From: Daphnia carinata
Taxonomy: Eukaryota; Arthropoda; Branchiopoda; Diplostraca; Daphniidae
Direction: 5' to 3'
Length of the DNA stretch: 64,000 nucleotides
Assembly: GCF_022539665.2 (NCBI RefSeq)
Contig: NC_081335.1
Coordinates: 1,922,001-1,986,000 of the forward strand
Under the pieces are notes generated by a model. That model was not told where the DNA came from and did not search any database. It saw only the letters and a list, made by a program, of their open reading frames with translations. The position numbers and the translations under genes are program-made. Shown here piece after piece: positions 50,801-61,206 of this stretch (its first letter is position 1; each line of letters begins with the position of its first letter).

Positions 50801-51441
50801 TTTTTCTTACCTCTGCAGCTCATGCAGGAGAAAGCTCGCAACTTGTGCGAAGCCCTCGAAGGGCGAGTTGATCCCTTTGATCTCGATGTCTTTAAGCCGC
50901 ACGTTCAAAATCATGTGAAACGAGCAGTTCAGCGTTTACAGGTACGTGACTTGTGTAATCATAGCAGTCTTCCATGTTTTCTCATTTGCCTGTTTTATGC
51001 TAGTTTGTCTTTGGTCCACTCCTGACTGCTGATCGACACGCCATCCTATGGGCTGCCCGCGTAGCGAATCCAGTAGGTAATGCGAAACCCGAAGCGCCGT
51101 CTGTAGTAGGTCTTGTTTCTTCTACGCCACGTTTCCTTTCCCTACCACTGATGAACCAGCGACCACCTAATATTGATGGCAACAACGGCGTTAATAAATT
51201 AGCAGAGTCTTCATCCAAAGGAGAAATAATATCAGTTAACCAGGTACCTTGTGCGTTTAGAGGCAAGATTTTCCGATTCAGTCCTAATGTTTTGTGGAAA
51301 TTTGCTCTCCAGAGAAAATCCAAAAACAAGATTGACACAGCGCCTTCCAATGCTACTAGCACAGCTCGATCGAGTGCTGCTGCCTTTTTTGGAGCCATGA
51401 GCTCCACTTGGGGTTCCAGTATTTTCGGCGGTGATAAGTGA
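47846..51441 (+). CDS. COG1: Conserved oligomeric Golgi complex subunit 1
   Basis: COG1 is a lobe A subunit of the tethering complex for retrograde vesicles within the Golgi. Fourteen exons: 47846-47979, 48046-48213, 48270-48576, 48646-48838, 48898-49045, 49117-49294, 49362-49620, 49680-49890, 49956-50070, 50130-50291, 50352-50506, 50565-50727, 50819-50941 and 51004-51441. They sum to 917 residues (human about 980) with consistent phases. Diagnostic blocks are NRYRDLIEAADTITEMKK near residue 46, WDEITIQEEAESGSAV, SLFGMCQEINHVGPHAIPK and DPFDLDVFKPHVQNHVKRAVQRLQ. The C-terminus GWLSS-like end of human is replaced by SSTWGSSIFGGDK. Introns 4 and 9 are only 59 bp. The exon 10 acceptor (GTTGAAAG at 50129) is the only one keeping frame and is less certain. 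ATTAAA words follow at 51483 and 51512. Confidence 0.93.
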
Positions 51442-51750
51442 CTTGTTACACCAAATGTTGTTTAAAATGTTCTTTCCTTCCAATTAAATTTCTAATCTGC
51501 CACTGAAATGTATTAAACTATACCTGTGTTGGCGAAAAACTGGCATAGCTTGTTAATTGTATTGATTGCGAAGGTGATGGGGTTAGAAATTAGTAGAACG
51601 AAAAACTGAACAATTCATCTTAGTGTGAAAAAAAAAGCAATAACAATTGAAAATCATGAAAAAGAACGAATGAAAAACGAAAGAGACCAACCTGGTCTTG
51701 ACTGAAAGAAACAATAATTTGACTGAAAGACGTTGAGATAAAGGTAACTT

Positions 51751-54700
51751 TTAAAGAGGAAATTGCACGACATTATCATTGCTTTTTCCAGATTTAGCTA
51801 ATTCGATAACTTGCTGAAGTACCTGCTCAACTGGGCGGCGTGAGAACAAATTTTCCAGTGCATTCTGGTCATCGACAATGAAAGAGAATAGTTTTTTTGT
51901 ATTCGCTTGCAAACGCTGAGCTAGACTGAGATGAGGTTGCGAGAAAGGATCCTTGCCAGAAAAAGTACTCAAAAAGTTAAATGTTGTTCAATGTCTAAGC
52001 ATCTAATTAGCAATATTATCAATACTAACCTTGCCACACTTAACCAACACAGACTGAAGGACCATATCTACGCTGTAATTTGGCCAACCAAAGCTACGCA
52101 TCGTTTCGGGATCTACCAGTAGACTTAGTAGCTCAATTATGTTGCCTACCAAGAACAGAACCGTTTGTCAATGATGTATAAATTTCTGTTAAGATATACT
52201 ACCTTCTAAGATGCTGACATCTATTAGCTCCCCGACCATGGCAAACGTTGCATCCTGCGGTTCGCTGGCTGTCTGAGTGCTGCAACTGCCAATGTCAGTC
52301 GTCAAGTCAATCAAAGCAACATCGGTTACCTCAGCTGCCTGTTCTGTGGGCGGCTTGCCATCTGCGAATTTTTGTTTATCTTGGCTCATCTGTTTTAAAG
52401 CCTGTACGTGGAAACAAAAAAAGGACAAAAACAAAGGGAAAAAAAGTTGAATTTAAAGGTGTCCTAATATTTGACAAAAAATTCTGATGACAGTAATACC
52501 TCTAATGCTTGATCGGGAGGCATGCGGTGTTTAGTACGCAGGTGCCGCAACAGACAGTCCCGCCTAATATAAGTACGAGAACAATGAGTACACTCAATTG
52601 GGGCTTCCTATATACAAAAGAGTAAACAAGCAAATACCAAAACAAATATTTTAAAATGTTTCTAAATAATAATAACAAAAGAATAGTAAAGGATACTTTA
52701 CATTGATGTGCGTCATATAATGAGCTTTCAGCGACTGATTCTTTTCAAATTTTTTAGGGCACCTGTCACAGGCAAAAGGATAACTGATTTTCTTTTCTTC
52801 TGCATTTTGTAAGGGTAGATCTAGCATGCCGAGGGAAGAATGCACATTATCTAAAATCAAATGAAGCTCCACTTTTCCCAATACGAACCCACAGGTTGCA
52901 CATTCGCGTCTTCATTTGATTTCGGATTCGTTGAATGTTTTAGCTTGTAGTGCTTTTGAAGTCTCCAGCGCCGCTTGTAAATGCGATCACACATGGTGCA
53001 TGCAAATGTTTCACTTGCTAAAAAATAATAATTTACTAATAATTTCACTGAAAAAGATCGATTAAATTTACTCACATTGATGTGCTTTAATTTGGTGATC
53101 ATTCAAATGGGTTTGTTGGATGAATGCCATACCGCAGCGACTGCAAATATAGGACTTAATAGGCCTCTGCAAATCGTGACTACTCATGTGACGAGCAAGG
53201 GTGTCCTTCGCTCCGAAACGGGCATCACACTAGATAACATGAAATTTTTTAGCTGTAATATTTCAATATTGTCTTGAACTTGAATAAAATTCTATGTCAA
53301 AAAAATTGATGAAGTAAATAACTCAATATATAATGAAATTGTTTCACCTGCGGGCATTGAAACGGCTTTTCGTAATTATGAATACGTATGTGTTTCTTTA
53401 AGGCAGCGTTAGAGCGAAAAGTTTTATCGCAGTTGTCTCTGGTGCAAACATATGGACGGGAGCCTGTGTGAAAGTTGACATGGACCTGCAACTGTGTTTT
53501 CCCTGTGAACTCTTTCTTACACGTTGGGACAGGGCAAGGCAGCTTAACTCTTTGCCTTGCTATGCCTATGTGACTTTTGGCATGTTCTCGCATATTGTCC
53601 TTTCGAGTAAAATGCTTACCACAAAACTATGAAGGCAAGAAAACACGTAAAATACAAGAAATATTTCTAGCGAAAATGGCAGATGCTTACCTCGCACTCG
53701 AATTGATTTCGAGGAGATCCATCACAGCCTCTCTGCTTAATGTGACGAGTCATGTGAAACTTGCGACTAAAACGGCTCCCACAGGTCCCGCACTCATATG
53801 GCTTCCTAACTTTGAGCAAAAAATAAATAATAAATAAAAATTAATAGTAAACCTACACTAAATAAAATAAATAAAATATTAGACGCAAGTAAACCGGTAA
53901 GGCGAGATGAGATTATAGTTACTATCATGGGTAATGAGATGGCCGACCAGGGCTCTTTCGCTAGGCAGAACAAGTGGACATTGAGGGCATTTGCGTCGCC
54001 GGCCACCGAGAAGGCGATTTTCCGTAGGTGACTCCAACGCCTCGTGGGCTTCTTCCGTGGGCTGAGCCGGCAGCTCATCGTTAGGCGAAGAAGTTAAAAG
54101 GGCTTGGGTAACTGAGATTTTCTGGCTAAGAATGAGAAAAGATTAATAAAGGTTTCTAGTCATTGAACACAGTTTTCACCTCTGAATAACGTTGTTATTT
54201 TCTTCAGATACTGATGTAGTTACAGCAAATGAATTATTCATGCTGAAGTTCATTGGTTCGTGCGAAATCGCCGTCTCGACGGTCACCGGTTGCTGTAGAA
54301 CAGCTTTTACATTATCTAAAAGATAATATAGAGACACAAAGAGGATTTAAACATAAACACGTGTTTGTTTTAATAAAATAACATACCGTAAGACGACAGA
54401 TTTATAGGTTGAGCATCCAAACAGCAAGGGTCAAATGTTGGGGCATCGGTTTCTTCAGCTCCATTAACGGAAAGCGATGTATCCGTTTTGGTTCGTGCTG
54501 ATCCACAGAATCTTAAATGCCGTTTTAGTCCACCAGCTGAAATGCAACAACGATCGCATGCTGGACACGTGTGCGTTAGATTATGAGTAGGGTTGAGAAC
54601 AGGGTTCACTCTGCTGGCCTGCTGGGGAATGGGTCTAATCGGAAGCTGGTGTTGTTGATTCTCGTTTGGCACAGGGACAAACGAGCGCTGATGATTTTGA

Positions 54701-55387
54701 GGTACAACATACAACTCGTTTGGATATGCAGAAGGATGGGGCGCAGTTGGATGCTGGTTTGCAGTTGGAGAATTTACCGAAGAACGCTCAATATCTAACT
54801 CGTACGTAGACCCGTTGCTATCGTTGAGAGTCGGGTCGGAAGGTGGCGGTACGTTCCTGTAATCGTGCACGTTGGGCTCTGAATGGTTATTGTTCTGCTG
54901 AAAGTATAACTGAGACCAGAAGTTAACGTTCGGAAAATGTGAATAGTGAGAATAATTGATTTCTGGAAAGTGTGGCCAGGCAGAAGCAGCAGGCAAAGTA
55001 GTTTCAACCAAATCCGAAGATGCATCGCAGTTGGGGAGCACGTTGCGATTAGCAAAGAGGCCGGGCGCGCTGTAGACTCCACTGCCGCCATTAACAAATG
55101 AGTATTCTTCATTATTGTTGTTGCTATTACCGTTGTCGTGAGCTCTGTAAAAGCTAGGATTGTTATTGTTCGTCGCACTGTGCACTGAATTATAGTACGA
55201 ATTGAAAGCCAATTCTTCATGCTCAAACCCAACTAAAAAGGGTTAAGGACGAAACAATAATCAAAAGCAGATCAAAACGAAATCATACTAAAATAATCTT
55301 ACTCTCAGGGATGAATTGGGGAAAAGATAACTCGCTTCCATGATGATGAAGCGATGAAAGGTAACGGTTATAATGATCGTTGTTCAT
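51751..55387 (-). CDS. Eleven-finger C2H2 zinc-finger protein with conserved-looking C-terminal domain
   Basis: A probable nuclear DNA-binding protein; I cannot name the orthologue. Thirteen exons: 55387-55303, 55232-54387, 54315-54180, 54125-53895, 53805-53691, 53626-53348, 53229-53076, 53017-52889, 52850-52702, 52607-52500, 52401-52203, 52145-52030 and 51951-51751, giving 915 residues. Residues 1-250 are Asn/Ser/Pro-rich. An isolated C2HC finger lies at about 251-271 (CPACDRC start). Ten more fingers run from 402 to about 737, two with C-x4-C spacing (CPVPTC, CTRDNC) as in TFIIIA-like fingers. The final 170 residues include RSFGWPNYSVDMVLQSVL and a helical KLFSFIVDDQNALENLF segment with no finger. 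It converges on COG1 with 309 bp between stop codons. Confidence 0.85.
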
Positions 55388-56530
55388 GCCAAGATGCCCC
55401 TTACCACAAACAGCAATAAAGAAAATGATAGACAAGCTAACATAAATGAATTACGAACCACGTGGACAGATATAGCAAAGAAGCAAATTCAGTCAGCAAA
55501 ATAATGATGACTTACAACGTGTTCTTACCTTAATTAAAGGGGAAGAGCGTGGTGGAAAAGGAGAGAGAACGATATTCAGACACAACCTTTCGACGGGGCT
55601 CGCAGGAGAGCAATGAGTGAGCCAACGAGGAGCACACAAAAACAAGTTTAAGGTTGGGAAGACGAGCTTTCCGGTCTTTGGCCTCTCAGTGCATACGACC
55701 TTGACAACAAAACTGTGGAAAACCTAGGTCACTTGCGAAAATTAACACACGTTTTAAAAATAACAAAAATCAAATACACGGTTTCACTCAACGTTTGCGT
55801 TAATTTTCATCGTTTTCCACCTAATTATACTCGCTTACTTCACATAAACTCCTTTGATGATGTTGGAAGAAAGCAAGAGGCATTTCCCGCGCTCTGCCAC
55901 GCACGTGCGCGACACTGCAATTCCATCGCCAACGAGTAGTAATGGCTGACCACAGACTTACTGCATGAAAACCCCGCCTCTACCGTTCACGAGGCCGAAA
56001 CTTTGTATCCTTTTTCTTTAATTAAAAAAAACAGCGTTATTTTTCCAAGCATATCGATTTTATCAAAAATTTCTGATGCATTTTACTAAAAGGTCTTATT
56101 TGTTCAAATTGATTTCGTGAATTATTAATAATTTGATATATGAGAATATTACAAATTTTTACCGTTAAAGAACACCGAGTACAACAAGTTGTTTTTTGTG
56201 AATCACTAATTATTCATAATATACTTGCATTAGCAGTTATTGATTAAAATTACACGTAATTATTTGTCAACATGAGCCACGGGAATGGCGGGAACGTTCG
56301 AAGTCGGTGGAACATTACCTAAGATACGCCATCTCTTGGCTGTTTTCATCGCCTTATTTCACGGTTCTACCAATGCAAAAACATACATTGCTAAATACGC
56401 GTCACGCCTGATAAGATTATTTCTCAACTTCAGAATCCTCATCATTTCTTATGCCAACAGAAAAACTAAGAATAGGCGGTAACGTTACATCTAAAAATGA
56501 TAAATGATCACCAAGTCAATGAGGATAGAG
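55388..56530. other. 5' flank of the zinc-finger gene
   Basis: No gene is seen here. The segment lies between the start codon of the zinc-finger gene and the probable 3' end of the selenoprotein gene, both on the minus strand. It should contain the zinc-finger promoter and 5' UTR. A 5' UTR intron is possible. The 56.0-56.3 kb part is very AT-rich. Confidence 0.5.
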
Positions 56531-56551
56531 GCAATGTGAATCATATCACAA

Positions 56552-56557
56552 TTTAAT
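56552..56557 (-). terminator. Polyadenylation signal ATTAAA of the selenoprotein gene
   Basis: The common variant hexamer ATTAAA lies on the minus strand 175 bases past the stop codon and just 3' of the SECIS-like structure. Cleavage would be expected around 56.53-56.54 kb. No canonical AATAAA was seen closer. Confidence 0.5.
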
Positions 56558-56618
56558 GTTTTCATTTTTATGCAATCTCTTTTTACACACACAAGTTTGA
56601 AAAGATAGAGCAAATACA

Positions 56619-56683
56619 GACTCATAAAAAATCAACAGACACTAACACAGAGTGTTTCAAAGAGTCCATTTCATAGGTGAGCC
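56619..56683 (-). promoter_or_regulatory. SECIS-like element in the selenoprotein 3' UTR
   Basis: By hand the transcript folds as a type 2 SECIS. Helix I is GGCTCA (56683-56678) with TGAGTC (56624-56619), one G-U pair. An internal loop follows, then the non-Watson-Crick quartet ATGA (56674-56671) opposite TGAT (56634-56631). Helix II is ATGGACTCT (56669-56661) with AGTGTCTGT (56643-56635), one U-U mismatch and a bulged A. The unpaired AA (56657-56656) is followed by mini-helix ACAC-TCT-GTGT. Core spacing suits SBP2 recruitment for UGA recoding. It begins 48 bases after the stop codon. Confidence 0.75.
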
Positions 56684-56731
56684 ATAAATGTTACACCTAA
56701 ACAAAATTGGTGATGTCAAAGGCATATGTCA

Positions 56732-57160
56732 CTACAAGATATTGCATCCTGCAGACTGGGTCTTGGTTACTTGTTGAGGCGTTGACCCCTCAGCAACTGA
56801 TTGCACAATATATGCAACTTCGTCAAAGTCCGGAAAAGCATTGGTGCTTAATTTGGAATGGATTAACTGGCCATCCACCATGACTTCAAACGAAGCTGTC
56901 AAGAAAACCAAAAGAATGATTTATAAATAATACCAACAAGGAAAATTAGGTCTGAATTACTTCTCCTTCCTACATGGCCTTCAATCTCCGCTGAAGGGAC
57001 TTTGGCTTCAATTATTCCAGCCAATTCCCCATAGCGGGGACCATAACCTCATCCGCCACTGTAAAAGTAAAACATAACGAAATTTTATTATTTTTGGGTC
57101 TACAAACATTACTTGGGTAATTTAACGATCATACCAATACTCAACATTCACTTTCACCAT
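56732..57160 (-). CDS. Selenoprotein W/MIEN1-like (Rdx family) thioredoxin-fold selenoprotein
   Basis: A small redox protein of the SelW/SelT/SelH/Rdx12 family. Exons 57160-57135, 57058-56961 and 56895-56732 give 95 residues if the in-frame TGA at 57051-57049 is read as selenocysteine. The start MVKVNVEY leads to the redox motif C9-G-G-U12, followed by GYGPRYGELAGII, then TSFEVMVDGQLIHSK and NAFPDFDEVAYIV. The C-terminus CNIL is a CaaX-type prenylation signal like that of MIEN1, so membrane attachment is expected. The Cys codon of CxxU is split by intron 1. Read conventionally, the TGA would truncate the protein after eleven residues; the 3' UTR SECIS-like fold argues for true recoding. It is divergent from SNX4 and is named by similarity to MIEN1 and SelW. 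Confidence 0.9.
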
Positions 57161-57498
57161 TTCTTTCAACACAAAATTCGATTGTTCGGGCAGTTAATCG
57201 AAGGCAGTTCTGAGCTTTCAGCTTTGACAACTTCGTATTTCCTTATCGAATGAGTGGCTTGCCTTGGATGTTGCCAGGCAACCGTATATTAATTCGCCGC
57301 CAGATGGAAAACATGTGACTTCCCCTTCCTTCCTCCCACCCTCGATTGCACATGACTATGATAATGACACCTGTCAATTCTCGATTCAAAGGAATTCTGT
57401 GAGTAATAAGTGTAGTAATCACTGGAATCGTTTATCAGTAGGAGTTACAACAGAGTTCCAGCTCCGCGTTTCAACTGAATTGCAGTTAAGTTTCAGTC
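57161..57498. promoter_or_regulatory. Bidirectional promoter between the selenoprotein gene and SNX4
   Basis: The divergent start codons are 338 bp apart. No TATA box is obvious. An open frame at 57264-57533 overlaps the SNX4 start in another frame, and I treat it as a shadow. Confidence 0.55.
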
Positions 57499-59463
57499 AT
57501 GCAGTCTGCATCTTCCAATATCGTCGCAAATAACTGGGAGGAAGTGGATAGCAAAGAAATTACAAACCTTGTCTCCGAAACAAACGGCCGAAAAGAAAAC
57601 GCTTTACGTGTAAAGGAAGTAAGCTGAAATAATTGTGGACTTCTCCTGCAAATGTTTTGTATTCTATTGGCATTTTTACACAGTTTCTCTGTGGATGAGT
57701 ATAATAAACAAGTGTTCATATTGTTGTATGAATGATTTTTATTTTAAAATTTAATTTGATTTCTTTCACTTTTATTAGGATGTACTTCTTCATCACTTGG
57801 ATATCAGCATTGTAGAGGCCGAAAAACGCATAAATGGACCATTGACACTGAAAGAATACTACTCTGTTTACCTAATCGAGACAAAGTAACCTTTCTTTAT
57901 CAACTTGAACATTGTTACAACTGTTGTAAATCTTCGTATTATTTTTCATAGGGCCAATGACAAAAATTGGAGAGGTGGACTTTCTCCTACTGGTTCGGTA
58001 TGGAGACGTTACAGTGAGTTTGAATTGTTGAGGTTTCAGTTGGAAAACAAATATCCAGAGGTTATTATTCCACCTCTGCCTGAGAAAAAAGCCTCATTTA
58101 CGAGACAAAATCAAAGTAGTGATAACATCGATCCTGTTTTCGTCGATCGTCGAAGAGTAGGATTGGAGGTATTTAAGTTAGTTCCATTTATTGGCAGAAA
58201 TTCCTAACTAGTAGTACAATATAGAACTTCCTCTTACGCGTTGCCTCCCACCCCGTTTTATGTCACGACCAAGTCTTGCTCAAGTTTTTGCAGTCAGACC
58301 GAGAATGGTCGGATCTCGATGTAAATGCAGATGGCGGGAAATATGTTCAACAGGCCGAATTTAAATTGAAGTCTATCAGTACTGCTTTGAGACTGAAGAA
58401 GCCGGATGAGAATATCGAAGAAATCCGCCATTATAGTTCAGAATTACAGGTACTTAATTTAAAAAAGCTATAGTGATAGCTGTATGTAACAGATTTATTA
58501 TTTTTCAGTCGTCGTTAGGAAACCTGTTGAGGCTTCGTGTACGTCTAGCAGATCGCCTCTTTGCTATTCATAAGTTGCATGCTAACTATGGACGAGTTTT
58601 CAGCGAATGGAGTGCCTTGGAGAAAACGATGGGAGATGGTCTACAGGTAATAATTGTTATTACAGATTATTCTTTCAAAATACCTTTAATAAACAATTTT
58701 CCACTTAACAGAAAGCTGGACATTACATGGATTGTTACGCCGCAGCCATTGATTCCCACATGGAAGAGGAAGATATTGTTGCCGATCAGTTGAAAGAATA
58801 TCTTTATTTTGGGCAAGCACTGCAAGGTCTCTGCAGCCGACATCAAATGGCTCAACTTGAAGTTGAGAAAGCCGAGTCTCACCTCACTATGCAGCAGTAC
58901 AACAAGAGCAGAGCGGTGGGTCAAGATGGTTATCTCACCAAACTTTGGGGTAAGTGGACTGGAACGACCGAAACACCAGATGATAGGCAGGCCAAAATTG
59001 AGACCATTGAACGAAACATCGATGAAGCTCAAGTTTTAGTTCAAACAGCATCAACACAACTTAGGTGAGGACTCGTACATAGTCTGAAATAATGTTACTA
59101 GAGATTCATGCAGGCCTGGTATGTGATGGAATTCAATTATGTCTTTTTTTGTTCCGTACAGTCAATTTTCCAAGCAAGCCGCAAATGAGGTTGACCGCTT
59201 TCATCAGCACAAAAACGCTAATCTGCAAGAATCATTGGCTAATTACGTTATACTCCAAATGAAATTATCCAAATTGGTAAGTACCCAATCATTTAAATTC
59301 GTGTGTTTTTAAAAGAGAGGCGATCCTTTTTCCGAGTTGAGATCGCGAAAAAGCTAAACAATTCATAAATAAATGTTCCATTTTGTCTCACCGCCTTTCT
59401 GGAATGTTACAGGGCCTGCAAACTTGGAAACATGTCAAAGAAGCCCTGGATGAGCTGCCTTGA
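57499..59463 (+). CDS. SNX4: Sorting nexin 4 (PX-BAR protein)
   Basis: SNX4 binds PI3P on early endosomes through its PX domain and tubulates membrane through its BAR domain, in recycling and autophagy-related sorting. Eight exons: 57499-57618, 57779-57885, 57952-58168, 58225-58449, 58509-58646, 58712-59064, 59162-59276 and 59413-59463, giving 441 residues (human 450). The PX domain spans about 41-165, with WRRYSEFELL (93-102), the loop PPLPEKK (116-122) and VDRRRVGLE (140-148) followed by NFLLRVASHPVLC. The BAR part includes HANYGRVFSEWSALEKTMGDGLQKAGHYMDCY-like helices in order and ends KLSKLGLQTWKHVKEALDELP. The start is the first ATG of the first exon, with a short 40-residue lead. It is divergent from the selenoprotein gene. 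Confidence 0.93.
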
Positions 59464-61090
59464 GAACTGATTGCCTGCTGAACTACTTCTTTCGTCTGTG
59501 ATTCTGTCTCGCCTCACAAATCCACTTTCTCAGCTGATAATCTTGCATAATCGATTTGTTATAGGAGATGTTGTCTTTATATTCTCTCGGCTACCTTTTT
59601 TTGCCCACCTTTTCATTCCTAATGTGTTCGTGTGCTCTTCTAAACTGTCTAGCCTTTGATATTTTGTCTTCGATGTCACCAGAATCCATGTACACAGATT
59701 TACCGCAACTCCATAACTTGTTAAGTTTAATGTTTGAACAGTGTAGTGGCTTTTGTCGGCTGTAAGGCGCTTAGGGTAGATAGCGGTGTGTTTCTTGGTA
59801 TGACGTGTCCACCTTTCGGCCCATACAGGGAATTGTCTGGAAACTATTGGTTTCTCCATTTCTCGGCTCTCAAAACACAACGTCCCAAATTCCCTTGCAT
59901 AATGTGTGGCTGCGATTGGAAATTGTTCTGCCCAGGTTATATTTGGAATGAATCGGTATGAAGCACATAAGAGAGAACCACAGAATTTTGCCCAGGAGAG
60001 TCAGATTCATCCTTATGAATCATTAGAATTGGTTTAATCGCAAAACTTCAGAGAAAAGAGTTGGTTTGTCTCTGTCGAACCCGTTGCTGATTTGAAGGCA
60101 TGCCAACACGCTGATCGTTCCCGATGTGGTACTGGCGTAACACACACCGCTTGAATGTCCGGCTCGGCGGCTCCGTACACGCAGGCTAAAATAGACGATG
60201 TTAAGAGAATTTTGTTGTTGCTAGACATTGGAGCAGCTAGAGGCAAGCAGGGAAAGAAGGACAAGTCCAACCATGGGTCGAAGATACACAAGAACGTGGC
60301 GGTAGTGGTACCTATCTTTGTCCCGTATCCCGTACGCTGAGCACGAAAAAGCCTCCGTTTACGTCTGTTCCCTCCTCCCGACGTTCCACCCGCCCGCCGC
60401 CTAGTTTTCCAGTATGTGAACTCCCGACAGAGGCGTTGCCAAAAAGCTTCCGCAGTAGCTCAACTTGTCCATTCGACTCCGCGGCGACGACGCCACGAGC
60501 TGGAACTAAAATTAAATCGCCGGCTCACCGAACGGCGGGGGAGATTGAAAAAAAAAAGAAAACTTTGCCTTCCAATTTTTTCTTGCGTCTAGCATCCGAT
60601 ATCGGTTTTCACGTTTGTTTTCCTCTTTTTTTGGACGTTTTTGATAGGTCGAAGCTATCACCTTCAGACTCCATTTCTGCATGATTTTGTCCACCAACAT
60701 TTCAAATGATTTTACCTAAAAAAATAAACAAATGAGCGAATAAATAAAACGTTGTTGAAATAATCTGTTAAATTGCATTATTTGATTAAACGACACCAAT
60801 GTAATAATCATTTACCTATTACGTAGCGTATAATCTTACGACGATATCGTAGCGCAAGTTATTGCATTGCTCATGAAATTGCGCGTGTTAAGACGGAGAG
60901 CAAAAATTAGCATTGACCCAAATATGCGATGGCAGTTAAGGAAGTGTGTGACTCTAGAGACGTACAGAAGGAGGTGCTGCATCGAAAAATAAAAGGCAAA
61001 AAAAAAAAAAAAAAAAAGGTAAAAAGACTAGAAAAAAACAAGCGAATGAGGATCACAGGGAGGCGGGATCGATTGGAAGGACCTCTAGTT
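59464..61090. other. SNX4 3' region and unassigned DNA up to the Mlc1 promoter
   Basis: The SNX4 3' UTR must begin here, but the first AATAAA words on the plus strand are at about 60.72-60.75 kb. Either the 3' UTR is about 1.3 kb or an unrecognised gene lies at 60.0-60.7 kb. Open frames of 60-85 codons on both strands there (60155-60340 plus, 60034-60291 minus) resemble nothing I know. A poly-A run of 19 lies near 61.0 kb. Confidence 0.5.
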
Positions 61091-61095
61091 GCGAG

Positions 61096-61102
61096 TATAA
61101 AA
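61096..61102 (+). promoter_or_regulatory. TATA box of Mlc1
   Basis: TATAAAA lies 105 bases upstream of the Mlc1 start codon, with a GC-rich segment behind it and an initiator-like TTAGTC about 30 bases downstream. A TATA-driven start fits a highly expressed muscle gene. Confidence 0.65.
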
Positions 61103-61206
61103 GAGCCGGAGCTGGCCTGCCGGGTTGCCTTAGTCTCTCCGGTGCCGCGTTCTGTGGATTTCGAGTGTGATTCTTCCTCCAGTCAAACCAAACCCCAGCA
61201 GCAGAA

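Noticed and set aside
57264-57533. An 89-codon open frame across the SNX4 start
   Set aside because: It is out of frame with SNX4 and overlaps its first exon; no similarity seen.
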